Shown: positions 43,979-54,200 of the stretch, piece by piece | How the letters are laid out: each line of letters begins with the position of its first letter | Numbering within the stretch: position 1 is the stretch's first letter | Origin: Limnephilus marmoratus | Taxonomy: Eukaryota > Arthropoda > Insecta > Trichoptera > Limnephilidae | Assembly (NCBI GenBank): GCA_917880885.1 | Contig: OU862928.1 | Coordinates: 38,924,962 to 38,988,961, forward strand | Reading direction: 5' to 3' | Length of the DNA: 64,000 bases | The notes under the pieces: model-generated | Told to the model about the DNA's origin: nothing | Database searches by the model: none | What the model saw: only the letters and a program-made list of their open reading frames with translations | Translations under genes and position numbers: made by a program

Positions 43979-44099
43979 TACATACATGGATTCACACATA
44001 CTCATACACACACACCTTCCCGCTACATACATCACCCGATAATTACTTAATATGCATAATATATGGAGTAAAGTGAGTGAAGAATTAGTTTATATATTA

Positions 44100-44345
44100 A
44101 GGAGGGAGTCTTGTTTAACCAATACAAAAAATCTTTCTGTACATTTTTTGTATCAGTATCAGAAATTAAATATCTTGGAGTGATAATAGAACAACATATG
44201 AAGTGGAAGAGTCATATCTGTGAATTGGTTAAGCGTATGAGAAAGTGTATATAATATATTCATAAGATTAAGAAATATTTTTAAACTCAAGAATCTAAAA
44301 AGAGTATACTATGCACTAATCCAGTCATTAATTCAATATGGAATT
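44100..44345 (+). pseudogene. LINE fragment
   Basis: VSEIKYLGVIIEQHMKWKSH, ELVKRMRKC and LIQSLIQYGIIGW occur in succession with a frameshift; it ends at a poly-G (44352-44362). Confidence 0.65.
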
Positions 44346-44384
44346 ATTGGATGGGGGGGGGGGTGTCATACAACAATATTCTAA

Positions 44385-44912
44385 TCCCGTTCAAAGTTTC
44401 ACCAATAGATAGAGTGATTAAAGAGAAATGTTGATATGTATAATACATGTAAATTATATTAGAGAAAAGCCGAGAAATTCAAAGAAAATATATTTTTGTG
44501 CGATTTAAAACGGCTGGCGGGCCGTACGATAGTCACTTACTAATCAAATACCTACTTACATAGATGTCCTAGAGTAAGTAGGTATTTGATTTTTCCTTTT
44601 CAAATATCCAGTGTTGCATTGCAAGCATTGTATAATTAGTGGCGATCGCTCGAATTGCATTACTTAGTATAAAATGAAGTCGTTCAAAATTCATGCGGTT
44701 TTCACCAATAGATAGAGTGATTCAAGGGGAAGGTTTATATGTACAATACATGCTTATTATAGTAGAGAAAAGCCGAGAAATTCAAATATTCAATTCAGGC
44801 AGCTGGCAGCGGGCAGCTGGCAAGCAGGTGGTGTGGATTTTATCAAGGTTGGGTAATGGCGTTGTGTTTCGTTAGCCACAGCAACGTGTGGCCGGGGTTG
44901 CTAGTAATATAT
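44385..44912 (+). mobile_element. Helitron-like family 2, two copies
   Basis: Copy one (44390-44590) and copy two (44665-44912) both have 'tcaccaatagatagagtgat' and 'agagaaaagccgagaaattc'. Copy two ends 'acgtgtggccggggttgctagt', the CTAGT terminus. Reverse-strand relatives are at 17287-17870. Confidence 0.7.
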
Positions 44913-44929
44913 AAAAACGAATATTTGTA

Positions 44930-45184
44930 TTGAATGAAAAGCGAAAATTTTAATAAAAAAATTGTAATAGGAGGCACGCGAAATGCTTGAAAACTGAATG
45001 TACTGGGACTGTTGTATGGAACGCGCTAGGGGGATTGGCGGGACGGAGAAGTGGAAGAGGGGTGGGGGTAGGCGGGGAAGGTGGAAAGGGAACGCGGGAG
45101 GGGAAGGAAATGCGGGAGGGGAACAGGGAAACAATTTATTTATTTAAAAATGGTATATCAACGTATGCCGGGAACCAGCTAGTA
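44930..45184 (+). mobile_element. Helitron-like element, 3' part
   Basis: 'attgtaataggaggcacgcg', a G-rich tract and the end 'cgtatgccgggaaccagctagt' at 45183. Family of 10060-10326. Confidence 0.7.
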
Positions 45185-45399
45185 GTATTAAATTACTATT
45201 AAAAGATACAAATAAATAGTATACCTACGAAATCCCTACATCTTCTAAAAAAATAAAAGAATACAGCTTGTAAAGCCTGTAAAATACAATTTCCAGAAGA
45301 AAGGTGGGAAACATGTAAGAAACCTATAAACATGTATAGGTACAGAAAAAAAACATACCAAAAATTCATATTCTAGGCTAAAAATTATTACCTCTCGAA

Positions 45400-46665
45400 G
45401 AGATTCAAGAAAAATGTGGAATACACTTAAAGAAATTATAAGCAGCAAACAGAGGGAAAACATTAAGGAAGTTCGGTTCCCGATGAAGTTGCAGATGATA
45501 AAACTAAAATAGCCAAATTTAATACTAAGTGTCGAAAACAAAAAATAAGAGTATTTCATTATTCACAGATACTTCTTCTGAATCATCGGAAAGAAGAGAG
45601 AATAATAATATTTTCAGGTAACAGTGAGTATTTAATGAAAATTTTTAATACGATGACGCAAAAATCATCGACGTCTGGAATTACTATAGGCATAATTAAA
45701 TTTAAGTAGTTGCACAAATAAATTAATCTGTGTTAAAGGAATTTTTTCCGCAGTCGTGGAAAACTTCCATAATAACAGTGCCCAAAATAATAAATGCTAA
45801 AAATTTCGAAGACCCCAGAAAAATAAATGGATAACCTAAATATGAACAAATACTAGAATCCATAGTTAAAGAACAGATGATAAAATTTATTGAAAAAAAA
45901 TAACATCCTCGTAAAACAGCAGGGTTTAGAAACAAATATTCATAATGGAAAACCAGTATGGATCAGAAGAAAATCACAATTATAGTAGTGTTATTGGATT
46001 TTAGACGTGTTTTTGAAACGATAGACAGAGACTAATAATAAAATTAAAAATAGAAAACAAAGAAACAATATTGGAGATGCTATATCTGAAGAACAACAAG
46101 TAAACCTCGGAGTTCCTCAAGGATCTGTGTTGGGACCGCTCCTATTTATTAAGTATATATATTAATGATATTGTGAAGTGCCTAAAGTATTGTTCTATAA
46201 AACTTTTGCTGATGAGACATTTTTATATATTATACCAAATAGTATCGAAGATACATTGTCAAAAAAACTTTTTTTTAAAGAATACTTCTATATTATATAT
46301 TAAAGTTTTTTTTTCTTCCAATAAACGGAAAATAAATGTAACTAAAAGTAAATTCATGGTATTAGAGAAGAAACTCAACGAAATTACTACCCTAAATTTT
46401 ATATAGAAAATCAAAATATTGAAGAAGTAGAAGAAATTAAATACTCAGGAATCATAATATATAACAAATTCAAACTAAACACTAACTTTGAAAAATTGCA
46501 GAAAAGGTTAAAAAGAAAAAGAAAAGTAGTATAAAGGGAAAGTTAGACGTCAAAACACGGAAATTGGTCTATAATACCACTGTAGCGTGTCACGTGAATT
46601 ACTGCACAAGTGTAATCTTTCTGAGCAATAAAACCCAAGTAAAAAAAATTAAAATAATTCAGAAC
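45400..46665 (+). pseudogene. Decayed LINE reverse transcriptase
   Basis: The RT domain is recognisable through many stops: WKTSIITVPKIINAKNFEDP (45760), LGVPQGSVLGPLLFIKYIY (46108), a degraded catalytic motif FADETFLYIIPNSIED (second Asp of FADD replaced by Glu, 46205) and EEVEEIKYSGIIIYNKFKLN (46420). No open frame longer than ~80 codons. This is the oldest-looking LINE in the window. Confidence 0.75.
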
Positions 46666-46858
46666 GGTTCCATGCCAACTCAGAATTAAACCATCTCAGA
46701 AAAACCTCAGAAAGGTCATTAAAAGCTATGAAAAAATAATTTTAAAAATGCCGGTAACCCTAACCTAACTTAACCAAAAAATTTTTATCATCACTCTTTA
46801 ATGACCTTTATGAGGTGCTTCTGAGTTGGTTTCATTCTGAGTTGGCGGGTCACCAAAT
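46660..46858. mobile_element. Palindromic MITE, family Rep-D (copy 2)
   Basis: 'ggttccatgccaactcagaa' at the left and 'ttctgagttggtttcattct' at the right, with 'ggtaaccctaacctaactta' inside, the reverse of 'taagttgggttagggttacc' in copy 1 (1668-1687). Confidence 0.68.
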
Positions 46859-47067
46859 AAAATATACAGTAAAAAAAATTTAAAACGCATCTTGCCCCAT
46901 CCTATCTCCCCCCCCCCCCCCTCCTGCCACCGTTGTGGTAAATATAATCGTGACGACAATTGCTGTTTCAGATTTACGAGTTGGGGGGCGCTAGAAAAAA
47001 AAATAGTCTCAAAGTGGGCGGTGGGCAAAAAAAATTGGGAACCTATGCTATAGGCAGATATACTATA

Positions 47068-47285
47068 TTGCAGTGGCGTAGCTAGCATGGGTTTCCAATG
47101 CACACCCCAATTTCAACTTTACAAGGTAGAAAATCGGTCCGTCCTGGGGGGGGGGGGGGGGGCGGGGGTGGCTAGGTAATTTCAGATATCGGCTATTTTC
47201 ACCCTCAAAAAGACCGTCCGGCACAAAATTCTTCCCGTGAATTGCAATTTTTTACGAGACACTATTTGGGTTAGAAATACTGTTA
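47068..47285. mobile_element. hAT-like MITE, 'cagtggcgtagc' family, truncated
   Basis: It begins 'gcagtggcgtagctagcatg' and contains a 16-G run with 'cgggggtggctaggtaattt'. The fuller relative is at 62976-63322. No duplication found. Confidence 0.45.
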
Positions 47286-47650
47286 ACTAGCTGACCCGTC
47301 GAACTTCGTACCACCTTAGAATCAATAAATGTTGTGTTAACTTATTAGCTGAATTAAATTCATTGCATTGTAAATTACTTAATTACGTAATTACAATTCA
47401 AAATTTTCTAAATGAAGCCATTATCGATGCGCAACTGAATCAGTTGTCAAATGATAATGCACACAACGCCATATTCATTTTATCCAGGATTTTTGTTTCT
47501 GGCATATATCAGAGATGGCGTTGTATACGGATTTATGTTTTTTGTGATTTTATTACTTTTCAAATAAGCGAAGAAATTTCTCTAAACACATACGATCCAA
47601 AAAAAAATTCATCAAAATGGACGCTTTTATATTTACCATGACGACTCACG
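47286..47650 (-). mobile_element. Helitron-like element (CTAGT end), diverged
   Basis: Plus strand 'actagctgacccgtcgaact' and 'taccaccttagaatcaataa' match the 3' end of 39551-39975. The 5' end is not recognised. Confidence 0.6.
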
Positions 47651-48049
47651 GTAACGGCACCTTAGTGGCAAAACAGGTATCAAACATAAGTTCCTTATCG
47701 TTATAATGCTGCAGCTCTTTCGTACACATTAAATAATGATAAGATACACAAAATACGTGTGACTCTTTCCTCCAAAGATCTACTTTTTTGCGAACGGAAT
47801 TGCGTTTCATTTTTTTTATACGTGTGAGGGAGATTTTTGATAATGATTGAATTTTTCTTTTGGGGGGGTTCAGACATACGGTCACCGTTTGTGTCATTTT
47901 CGATTGTTATCATTTAATAAATGTAAGTAAGAGGGGCAGCTTTATATGTTTAAGAATAAAAGCAAAACAATCCGCGCATTGACGTTTGACGTTTTTGAAT
48001 ATTCGGAATTCACTCAATTTACAAATTAACGCATAGTTGTTTTATTTCC
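47651..48049. other. Spacer, no feature recognised
   Basis: Nothing recognised; two overlapping minus-strand frames of 70-83 codons have no known motif. Confidence 0.45.
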
Positions 48050-48430
48050 TAGCCGCCCCGGGAACCATTTATTGGATAACAAACACTTCTGCCATAGGTC
48101 ACCCTCAAGTGGTTTTCTACGTTTGGTGACTTAGCAGGGGTGCCCGAGTTCATGCTGTTCAGCTGCATGGCAGGCCGGATTGGGAGAGAAAGGTTGAGGG
48201 AGTTGCTTTGACTTCTCTTCTTGCACCGCAGTGGGAGGGATGAATTCATACGTTCGTCACTCCTGGATACACTGACCCTCAGATTCCTATCCACCCCTAT
48301 TTCCATTTTCCTTCCCAGAACTTCCTCTCCTTCTTTTCCTAAAAAGACCCTCCACACAGCATCCCCAAAGATGATATAGGATTTGAGGGGAATTATTTTC
48401 CTCAGGGCCTCCTGTGTGGAGCTATTGTAA
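48050..48430 (+). repeat. SINE-A, nearly full-length copy
   Basis: It contains all sections in order: 'gccgccccgggaaccattta', 'ggtgacttagcaggggtgcc', 'gcatggcaggccggattggg', 'tgcaccgcagtgggagggat', 'ccttcccagaacttcctctc', 'gaccctccacacagcatccc', the tail hairpin, and 'gtgtggagctattgtaaaaa'. About 380 bp. The 5' part has no convincing tRNA A/B boxes. Confidence 0.85.
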
Positions 48431-48479
48431 AAAAACACTTCAATGTTATCCTTGTAATTATATTCCATACTTGTGAGGT

Positions 48480-48860
48480 ATGTGAGTGAGATGCAAGAAA
48501 ATCATGACTTTTTTTCTTTTGGAGGAAACCAAAGATATTCAAATACAAAAGAGATATGATATGATCTCCGCGCAACAGTCGGCGGACTACGACCTAATCA
48601 GGGTAGTTTGCTTACGAAAAGAATTTGTTAATTTCGTTGATTTTTTGAAGGTGTGCATTAGTATTGGTTAAAAATATAGTTTGAATACGGAAAGAATTCG
48701 TTCATTTAGTTTAACCTTCGTTTGGTTTATTCGTTAATTATTTGTTCTTTTAGTTTATTTATTAATTGGTAAACAATACCGGTGACACCCGGAAGCGCAG
48801 TCCCACTTAGTAAAAACTGCAGATAGCACTTCTATTATATTTCAATATCCTTGGAGGAAA
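48480..48860 (+). repeat. Rep-E copy, uninterrupted
   Basis: 'gacctaatcagggtagtttg', 'gaatacggaaagaattcgtt' and, directly after 'caataccggtgac', 'acccggaagcgcagtccca'. This is the empty-site counterpart of 12985-13760. Confidence 0.75.
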
Positions 48861-48939
48861 CAAACCTACGTACATTTTGTATCTCATCTTTTGAAAGAGC
48901 TGCAGCAATACTGTGATAAGTATAATATTTAAGTGTGAT

Positions 48940-49142
48940 TGAATTCTAAAAAAGCCGTTCCATACAAAATATGTGCGAAAATGTATTTTTTTCATATTTT
49001 TTTTCCATGAATATTTGCGATGTTAATAGTTATTGTGCTATTCGAGGCGGAGACGAATCCAAAAAATCAAAGATTATAAAAATCGGTCCAGCCCTTCTTG
49101 AGTTATAAATAGTGTTCCTTACCCGACTTTGTTTTATATATT
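48940..49142 (-). mobile_element. Helitron-like fragment
   Basis: 'aaaatcggtccagcccttct' and 'cgactttgttttatatatta' correspond to the 5' end of the CTAGT-ended family read in reverse. Confidence 0.5.
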
Positions 49143-49199
49143 AAATAACCATATCACGCCGTTTCGCCGTAATGGTAGGTAGAGAAGATGAACAACCAA

Positions 49200-49470
49200 A
49201 CAACTCAGTCTTGGCACACACTTCTCACATGTCCTCTCATACGTCCTCTTCTGTTATTCTGACTGTTGACAATATGAGATTATATGGCACTTGATTGTGC
49301 TTTGTTTCCCTCGGGCGTCCCCGATTTCTTTTACCATTAGAGTTTGCCTCATACTTCTTACACTCTTCGTTCATTTGCTCTACTTGCCCGTACCATATAG
49401 GCCTAACCCCTTTCTTATTCTTATTCATAATGCTTACATCAGCCATGCATTCTTTCCGTGGCGCCCAGAT
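49200..49470 (-). pseudogene. LINE C-terminal fragment (RTE-like pattern)
   Basis: Minus-strand frame: NKNKKGVRPIWYGQVEQMNE, then NGKRNRGRPRETKHNQV and RITEEDV. The W-G-V-M / GRPR / W-x-Q-V pattern (Trp of the last motif lost) resembles the tail at 13412-13651. Confidence 0.55.
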
Positions 49471-49935
49471 ATGTTAATGAAATTGATTACAGCTTCTGGG
49501 AAGAAATTTGTTATCAGAAGTAGGAGTAAATTGAGATAACTTCTAGCACAACGACACTTATATCTCTATATTGGAGTGATTACAAAAAAACAATGGAAAC
49601 TTCCACAACACGGAATGTTTTTACAAAAAAAAAGTTGTAGAAAATACGATTGCAACGCATTTCCCAAATGATACTTTCTCAAAACTACACAACTGAACGG
49701 TCACGCCTCTAGCGGAAGTACTGGGTCCCTAGCACGGACATTCAACGTCGACATGATATAGGCTTTATCGACAACATCGGTAATAGAGAATACACCAATA
49801 AAAGGTTTCAGTATGAATAAAAAAAGGTCCACAAGTTTTTCAAAAATTTATTATCAAACACAGGACAAAACCATATTACATATTTTATTCGGAATGTTGT
49901 ACGATATTACATAATAATGTTATTTAATCTATTAA
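49471..49935. other. Spacer, no feature recognised
   Basis: Nothing recognised. Confidence 0.45.
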
Positions 49936-50160
49936 TATGGTAATAAATAATTCTTGGGAAAAACATATAATACTAACTAAAACATGTGAACACCTCCGCA
50001 TAGAAGGTTCTCCTAGTGAGGTGTTCACGAAAAACTATAAAATTAATATTTCTAAAACATTTATACACACAGTACCTAACCTTTACTCTACCTTATCTAG
50101 AGAAAAAAGGGTTTTAGAATTGACTTAAGCCTTCTCCAATACGCCCGTCGAAAGTAAATA
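49936..50160 (+). mobile_element. LINE 3'-UTR fragment with stem-loop
   Basis: No coding part is recognised, but the conserved stem-loop at 49986-50028 places this among the LINE 3' ends. The expected A-tail is not seen. Confidence 0.5.
49986..50028 (+). other. Conserved LINE 3'-UTR stem-loop (copy 4)
   Basis: Perfect 11-bp stem GTGAACACCTC / GAGGTGTTCAC, loop 'cgcatagaaggttctcctagt'. Confidence 0.8.
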
Positions 50161-50940
50161 ATGATAATATTAATAAAATGATGGATTTATAGAATTTGTA
50201 AGAAGTATGGGCGGGAGAGGCTACTACTGACAAGTACTGAGAAGGAAACAAGTAACAAAAACTGAAGGACTTTGCCTTTCTGACTATAATCCATTTTACA
50301 AGAGAGAGGAACAAGTTGTTCTTGGTCCTGGGTTGGCTGATTAGCCGCTAACTATCAATTTATTACTTCATTTAAATCTCATCCAATGATGTATTCATTT
50401 TACCAACCTTTTGCAAATCGGCAACTACAATTTCTCGATGACTAATTGGACGATGAGCGATTTGTTATATATCTTCAGTTAACTTTTTTTAACGTTGGTA
50501 GCAGTATTCGGTAGATATTTTTAAAATTTTATTTCTATAACTCGGATCAGTGTAAAAAAAATTAGATGGTTTTGAAATACCTACTCATACATTACACAAT
50601 AATTTAAATTACTTATAACTATACATGTTGTTCGGACACATAGAGTACAAACGGGAAACTGAAAAATCTGTCACCATAGCAATAGATTATGTAAACTATT
50701 TTGTTTTTATTCGAGCTTTCATTTAGCTTCCGAAAAAGCGGAAAAACTTAAAATTAAAATTTTTTAAATAAAATATTAACATTAAAAATTGAAAAATAAA
50801 GTATTAAAATTAAATAATTGAAAGAATTGACTCGTGTCGAAAAAAAGAGTTTTTTGGGTAGATCAGTTTCCCGCGTGTACTACGAATTTCCGAACACCGT
50901 GCTTACACTTTATACGTAAATGTAATAATTTTTTTAATCA
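50161..50940. other. AT-rich flank downstream of the protease-homolog gene
   Basis: No feature recognised other than the polyadenylation signal at its edge. Confidence 0.5.
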
Positions 50941-50942
50941 TA

Positions 50943-50948
50943 TTTATT
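50943..50948 (-). terminator. Candidate polyadenylation signal (AATAAA)
   Basis: AATAAA on the minus strand about 105 nt after the stop codon of the serine protease homolog. It is the first such hexamer downstream that I see. AT-rich sequence makes chance occurrence likely. Confidence 0.5.
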
Positions 50949-51052
50949 TTGTTATTTTTTTTTCTTTCTATTAAAATCATTGTGCATATAAGTGTTGCCA
51001 TTAAAATATAAAAAAAAAAACGTATATAAAAAAAAATATCTGAAACAAGGTC

Positions 51053-51235
51053 CTAGACAACAACACCGCTTTCAGGCCACACGATACCCTCTATCCAGGG
51101 GATGTAGGCAGATATGCGGGTGTTGGTGACTGTGCAGGGTGAAGTGACGATACTGGATACAAACCCCACCAGTAGGTGGGTACAGGCCACCCTGTGGCTG
51201 TTTGGTAAAGTCAACGGGGAGCCGCTATACGAGTG
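51053..51235 (-). CDS. Protease homolog last exon: altered Ser195 motif
   Basis: Acceptor ttgttctcag. It encodes HSYSGSPLTLPNSHRVACTH, LLVGFVSSIVTSPCTVTN, TRISAYIPWIEGIVWPES and a stop at 51055-51053. The motif after Cys191 is L-H-S-Y-S-G-S-P: Ser195 and Gly196 are kept, Asp194 is Tyr, Gly197 is Ser and there is one extra residue. LVGFVSS and SPC (Cys220) follow normal spacing. Confidence 0.92.
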   Translation of the reverse strand, partial: HSYSGSPLTLPNSHRVACTHLLVGFVSSIVTSPCTVTNTRISAYIPWIEGIVWPESGVVV

Positions 51236-54200
51236 CTGAGAACAAATAAATTAGTAAGATGAACACACTCCAAATGGCAGATTATAAATAAGTGCATTTT
51301 TAATTGAATTTTTAACACGTTTCTGGCGGGAGGGTTCTACCCAAAGACTAGACTTTGGTTCTACTTTTACGCCAGGTCCTACTTGAATGAAGGAAAAAGC
51401 TTTTCCGTCCGACCAATTTATATAAAGTGTATACAGATAGATATCTCTTTATAAAGGTCCCAATAATATGTATAGTTAATGTGGAACAAGTCTTCCACAT
51501 CTTCTTATCTTGTGTGTGGAAGAATATGTGTTTCAAAATTAAACTATATTAAGGGAAATGGATGCGCGAACCGTTTCACACAAATTTTATTTTTGGATTT
51601 GAGGCCGAAATACACGACCAAACTGAAAAATTATTTTATTCGAGTATATCAAATGTGTAGTACGTATATGTGCAACTTTTTTTATTTGTGTTTTTAATTA
51701 TTTAATATACGCAATAAAAGATTTTTATTTTTCATGATTTTTGAGGCAAATTGGCCAATTGTTTACGAGTAAATGATAAATATTAAAAAAAAGGTATGAC
51801 AATATTTATTATAAAAATGTGGTGAAACATAAATTAAGAGATATGAAATATTAAAAGAAAGCATTTTGATGGGTCTAAATTTAAATTAAAAATGACCTGT
51901 TGACCTGAAACTGTTTAATTGCGGCTAAGCGGGATTGTACTTTGAATTACATAAAAATAAAATCTTACGATAAGAAAATTTAAAAAAAACCTATTTACCT
52001 ACGTCGAAACCCAAATTTGCCGCATGTAAATTAAAATTCTCTCCAAAAAACGCATTTTAATAATGATGCTTTTATTTTTTTTTTCTTATTTTAACACAGT
52101 AGATAGTTTTTTTTTTAAATTTATATGGTTACCGCACAAGAGTCCCAACTGCTCCCGTCTGAAGCCAGTGAGACTATGGCATCCCCAATTGGGGTATGTT
52201 GTGAGGCTGAAGGTGGTGGGGAGGGGGAGGAGATAGGGAAGAGGAAGGTGGGGTGGGGAAGAAAAGATTATAAATATTTTTAAATTATAATTAACTCACT
52301 ACAAAATTTAAAAAGTGGACTCCGAAATGAATCAAAATTGAATTCTTCAATTTCCTGTCTATCATCGTATTCGTCATTTAAAACAAATATATATATTTAT
52401 ATATAAAATAGCATACATTCGTATAATAGATATTTAGTGCAACTTTAGACTTTGAAAAATATTATTCAGTATGTTTGGGTATTTTAGTGATAGAACGTCC
52501 AGAGTCCTACCGGCAGGACTTTGCGTACTACCGGTAGGACGTCAGGTTTTTGTTTATATGAGGCTTTATAGGCCTGCTAGAAGGATGCAATTAACTTCAA
52601 TGCATAGTGCGTGTCTTTCTGATTCGGCGAGTTTTTGAATCGTATTTCTGTAGTATAAGTCGTGGTGTCCGCGTTCGCGCCAAAGCCACGTATTTCGACG
52701 AAAATGGTGGCCTAAACTCATGGGGTCGCAAACATTTGGTGATAACTACGATATTAGTTATTGTTCGGGCAATGTAAGAAAGTTAGAAAACAATTATGCG
52801 AGGGTATATTGAGAAATTGACAAAAAAATATCAACCGTGCCCGCTGGAGTTTTAATTGCTGAAACCGAAAATGATAATTTAGTGGAGGCAAATACAAATG
52901 AAGAACATTGTAAGTTATAGTTATAGTTGTAGACTCTTGGTTTGTTTCAGTCAAAACAGCTGTGGAGTTATTCAATGTTGGATTGTATTTCATTGGACTG
53001 GTAAAGACAGCACATAGTTTCTATCCTGTGACTGAGGTGGCAGCACAGTGTCCGACACATAAGGTAGACCGCACACGTCAGACAAGAGTCGGATCAGACA
53101 AAAATCGATTCGAACCCGATTGGTTATATTACCGGGGCCACGCCGATTGTCGGACTGGATTGGACGGCCGCGCGGAGTAATGAAAATAGGCCACGCCTTT
53201 AAGCGCCCGCCGTCCAATCGAATTTTGTCGGAATCGACAATCGGATGAAAAAATCTGACATTTGCGCCGGGCCTACGGGGGCATCTGTTGTAAGTACAGC
53301 GGAAAAATATTCTGTGCAGCTCACTGCCTGTGCCTGAAGAGACAAAAAAATTCATACATTTGTAGCCACTTGCGAAACGACACTGCCTGGCCTGCCATCA
53401 CGCAAAAGAAGGTGGGACGATGAAGGAAATTTATTTTACAGAGAAGTCGATCGGCCTAAATTAGTCCAGCAATATTTTGACGGGACCGCGGCTATCGATA
53501 TTCACAATTACATTAGGCAGGATGGATTGGCATTGAAGAAAGCTTGGGGCACACATAAATGGGAACATAGAATATATGCCTCAATTCTGGGCATTATTGA
53601 AATGAATGCGTATTTGGTTTTTAATCATTTTTTTCGCTCCGAACATGATCAGGTTTCTCACAGGTGGTTTACTACCAACCTGGTATTAGCTCTAACTACC
53701 AATGACGTTGATAACCTACAAGAGAATGAGCCGCCACCACACGAGAACATCGCTCACAGCAGAGAACACATTCTTGAGGCCCTGTCAAAATCAGATGACA
53801 GAAAGAGAGTTCAACGCAAATGTATAGTTTGCTCCAGAGTCAACAAAAAACAGCAGAAGGCGAGCTATTTTTGCAAGACATGTAGTCCGCGATGTGTTTT
53901 ATGCTCTCCGCAGACAGGAAGAAACTGCTTCACCTACCATATCATGAATGGAATTCCAGCGTAATCCTTTTTTAATTTTCTCAAAGTAAATACAATTTTC
54001 ACTTACGTTTTTTTTTCTTGTTTATTTTCTACCCTATTATATTAATAAGCGCCCATGTCTAATTTTATTATGTAACATACAGAATGTTTGTCACCTCTGC
54101 CTATTTTTAACATGCATGAAAGTCAAGTACTGCTAGAAGGACAGCCTCTTATTTTCATACAAAAATCGCAAAAAATTGCGTACTGCTGGCAGGACGCACT

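Noticed and set aside
53060..53355. 121-codon minus-strand frame as a gene
   Set aside because: It is the shadow of a palindromic MITE inside a piggyBac-like transposase.
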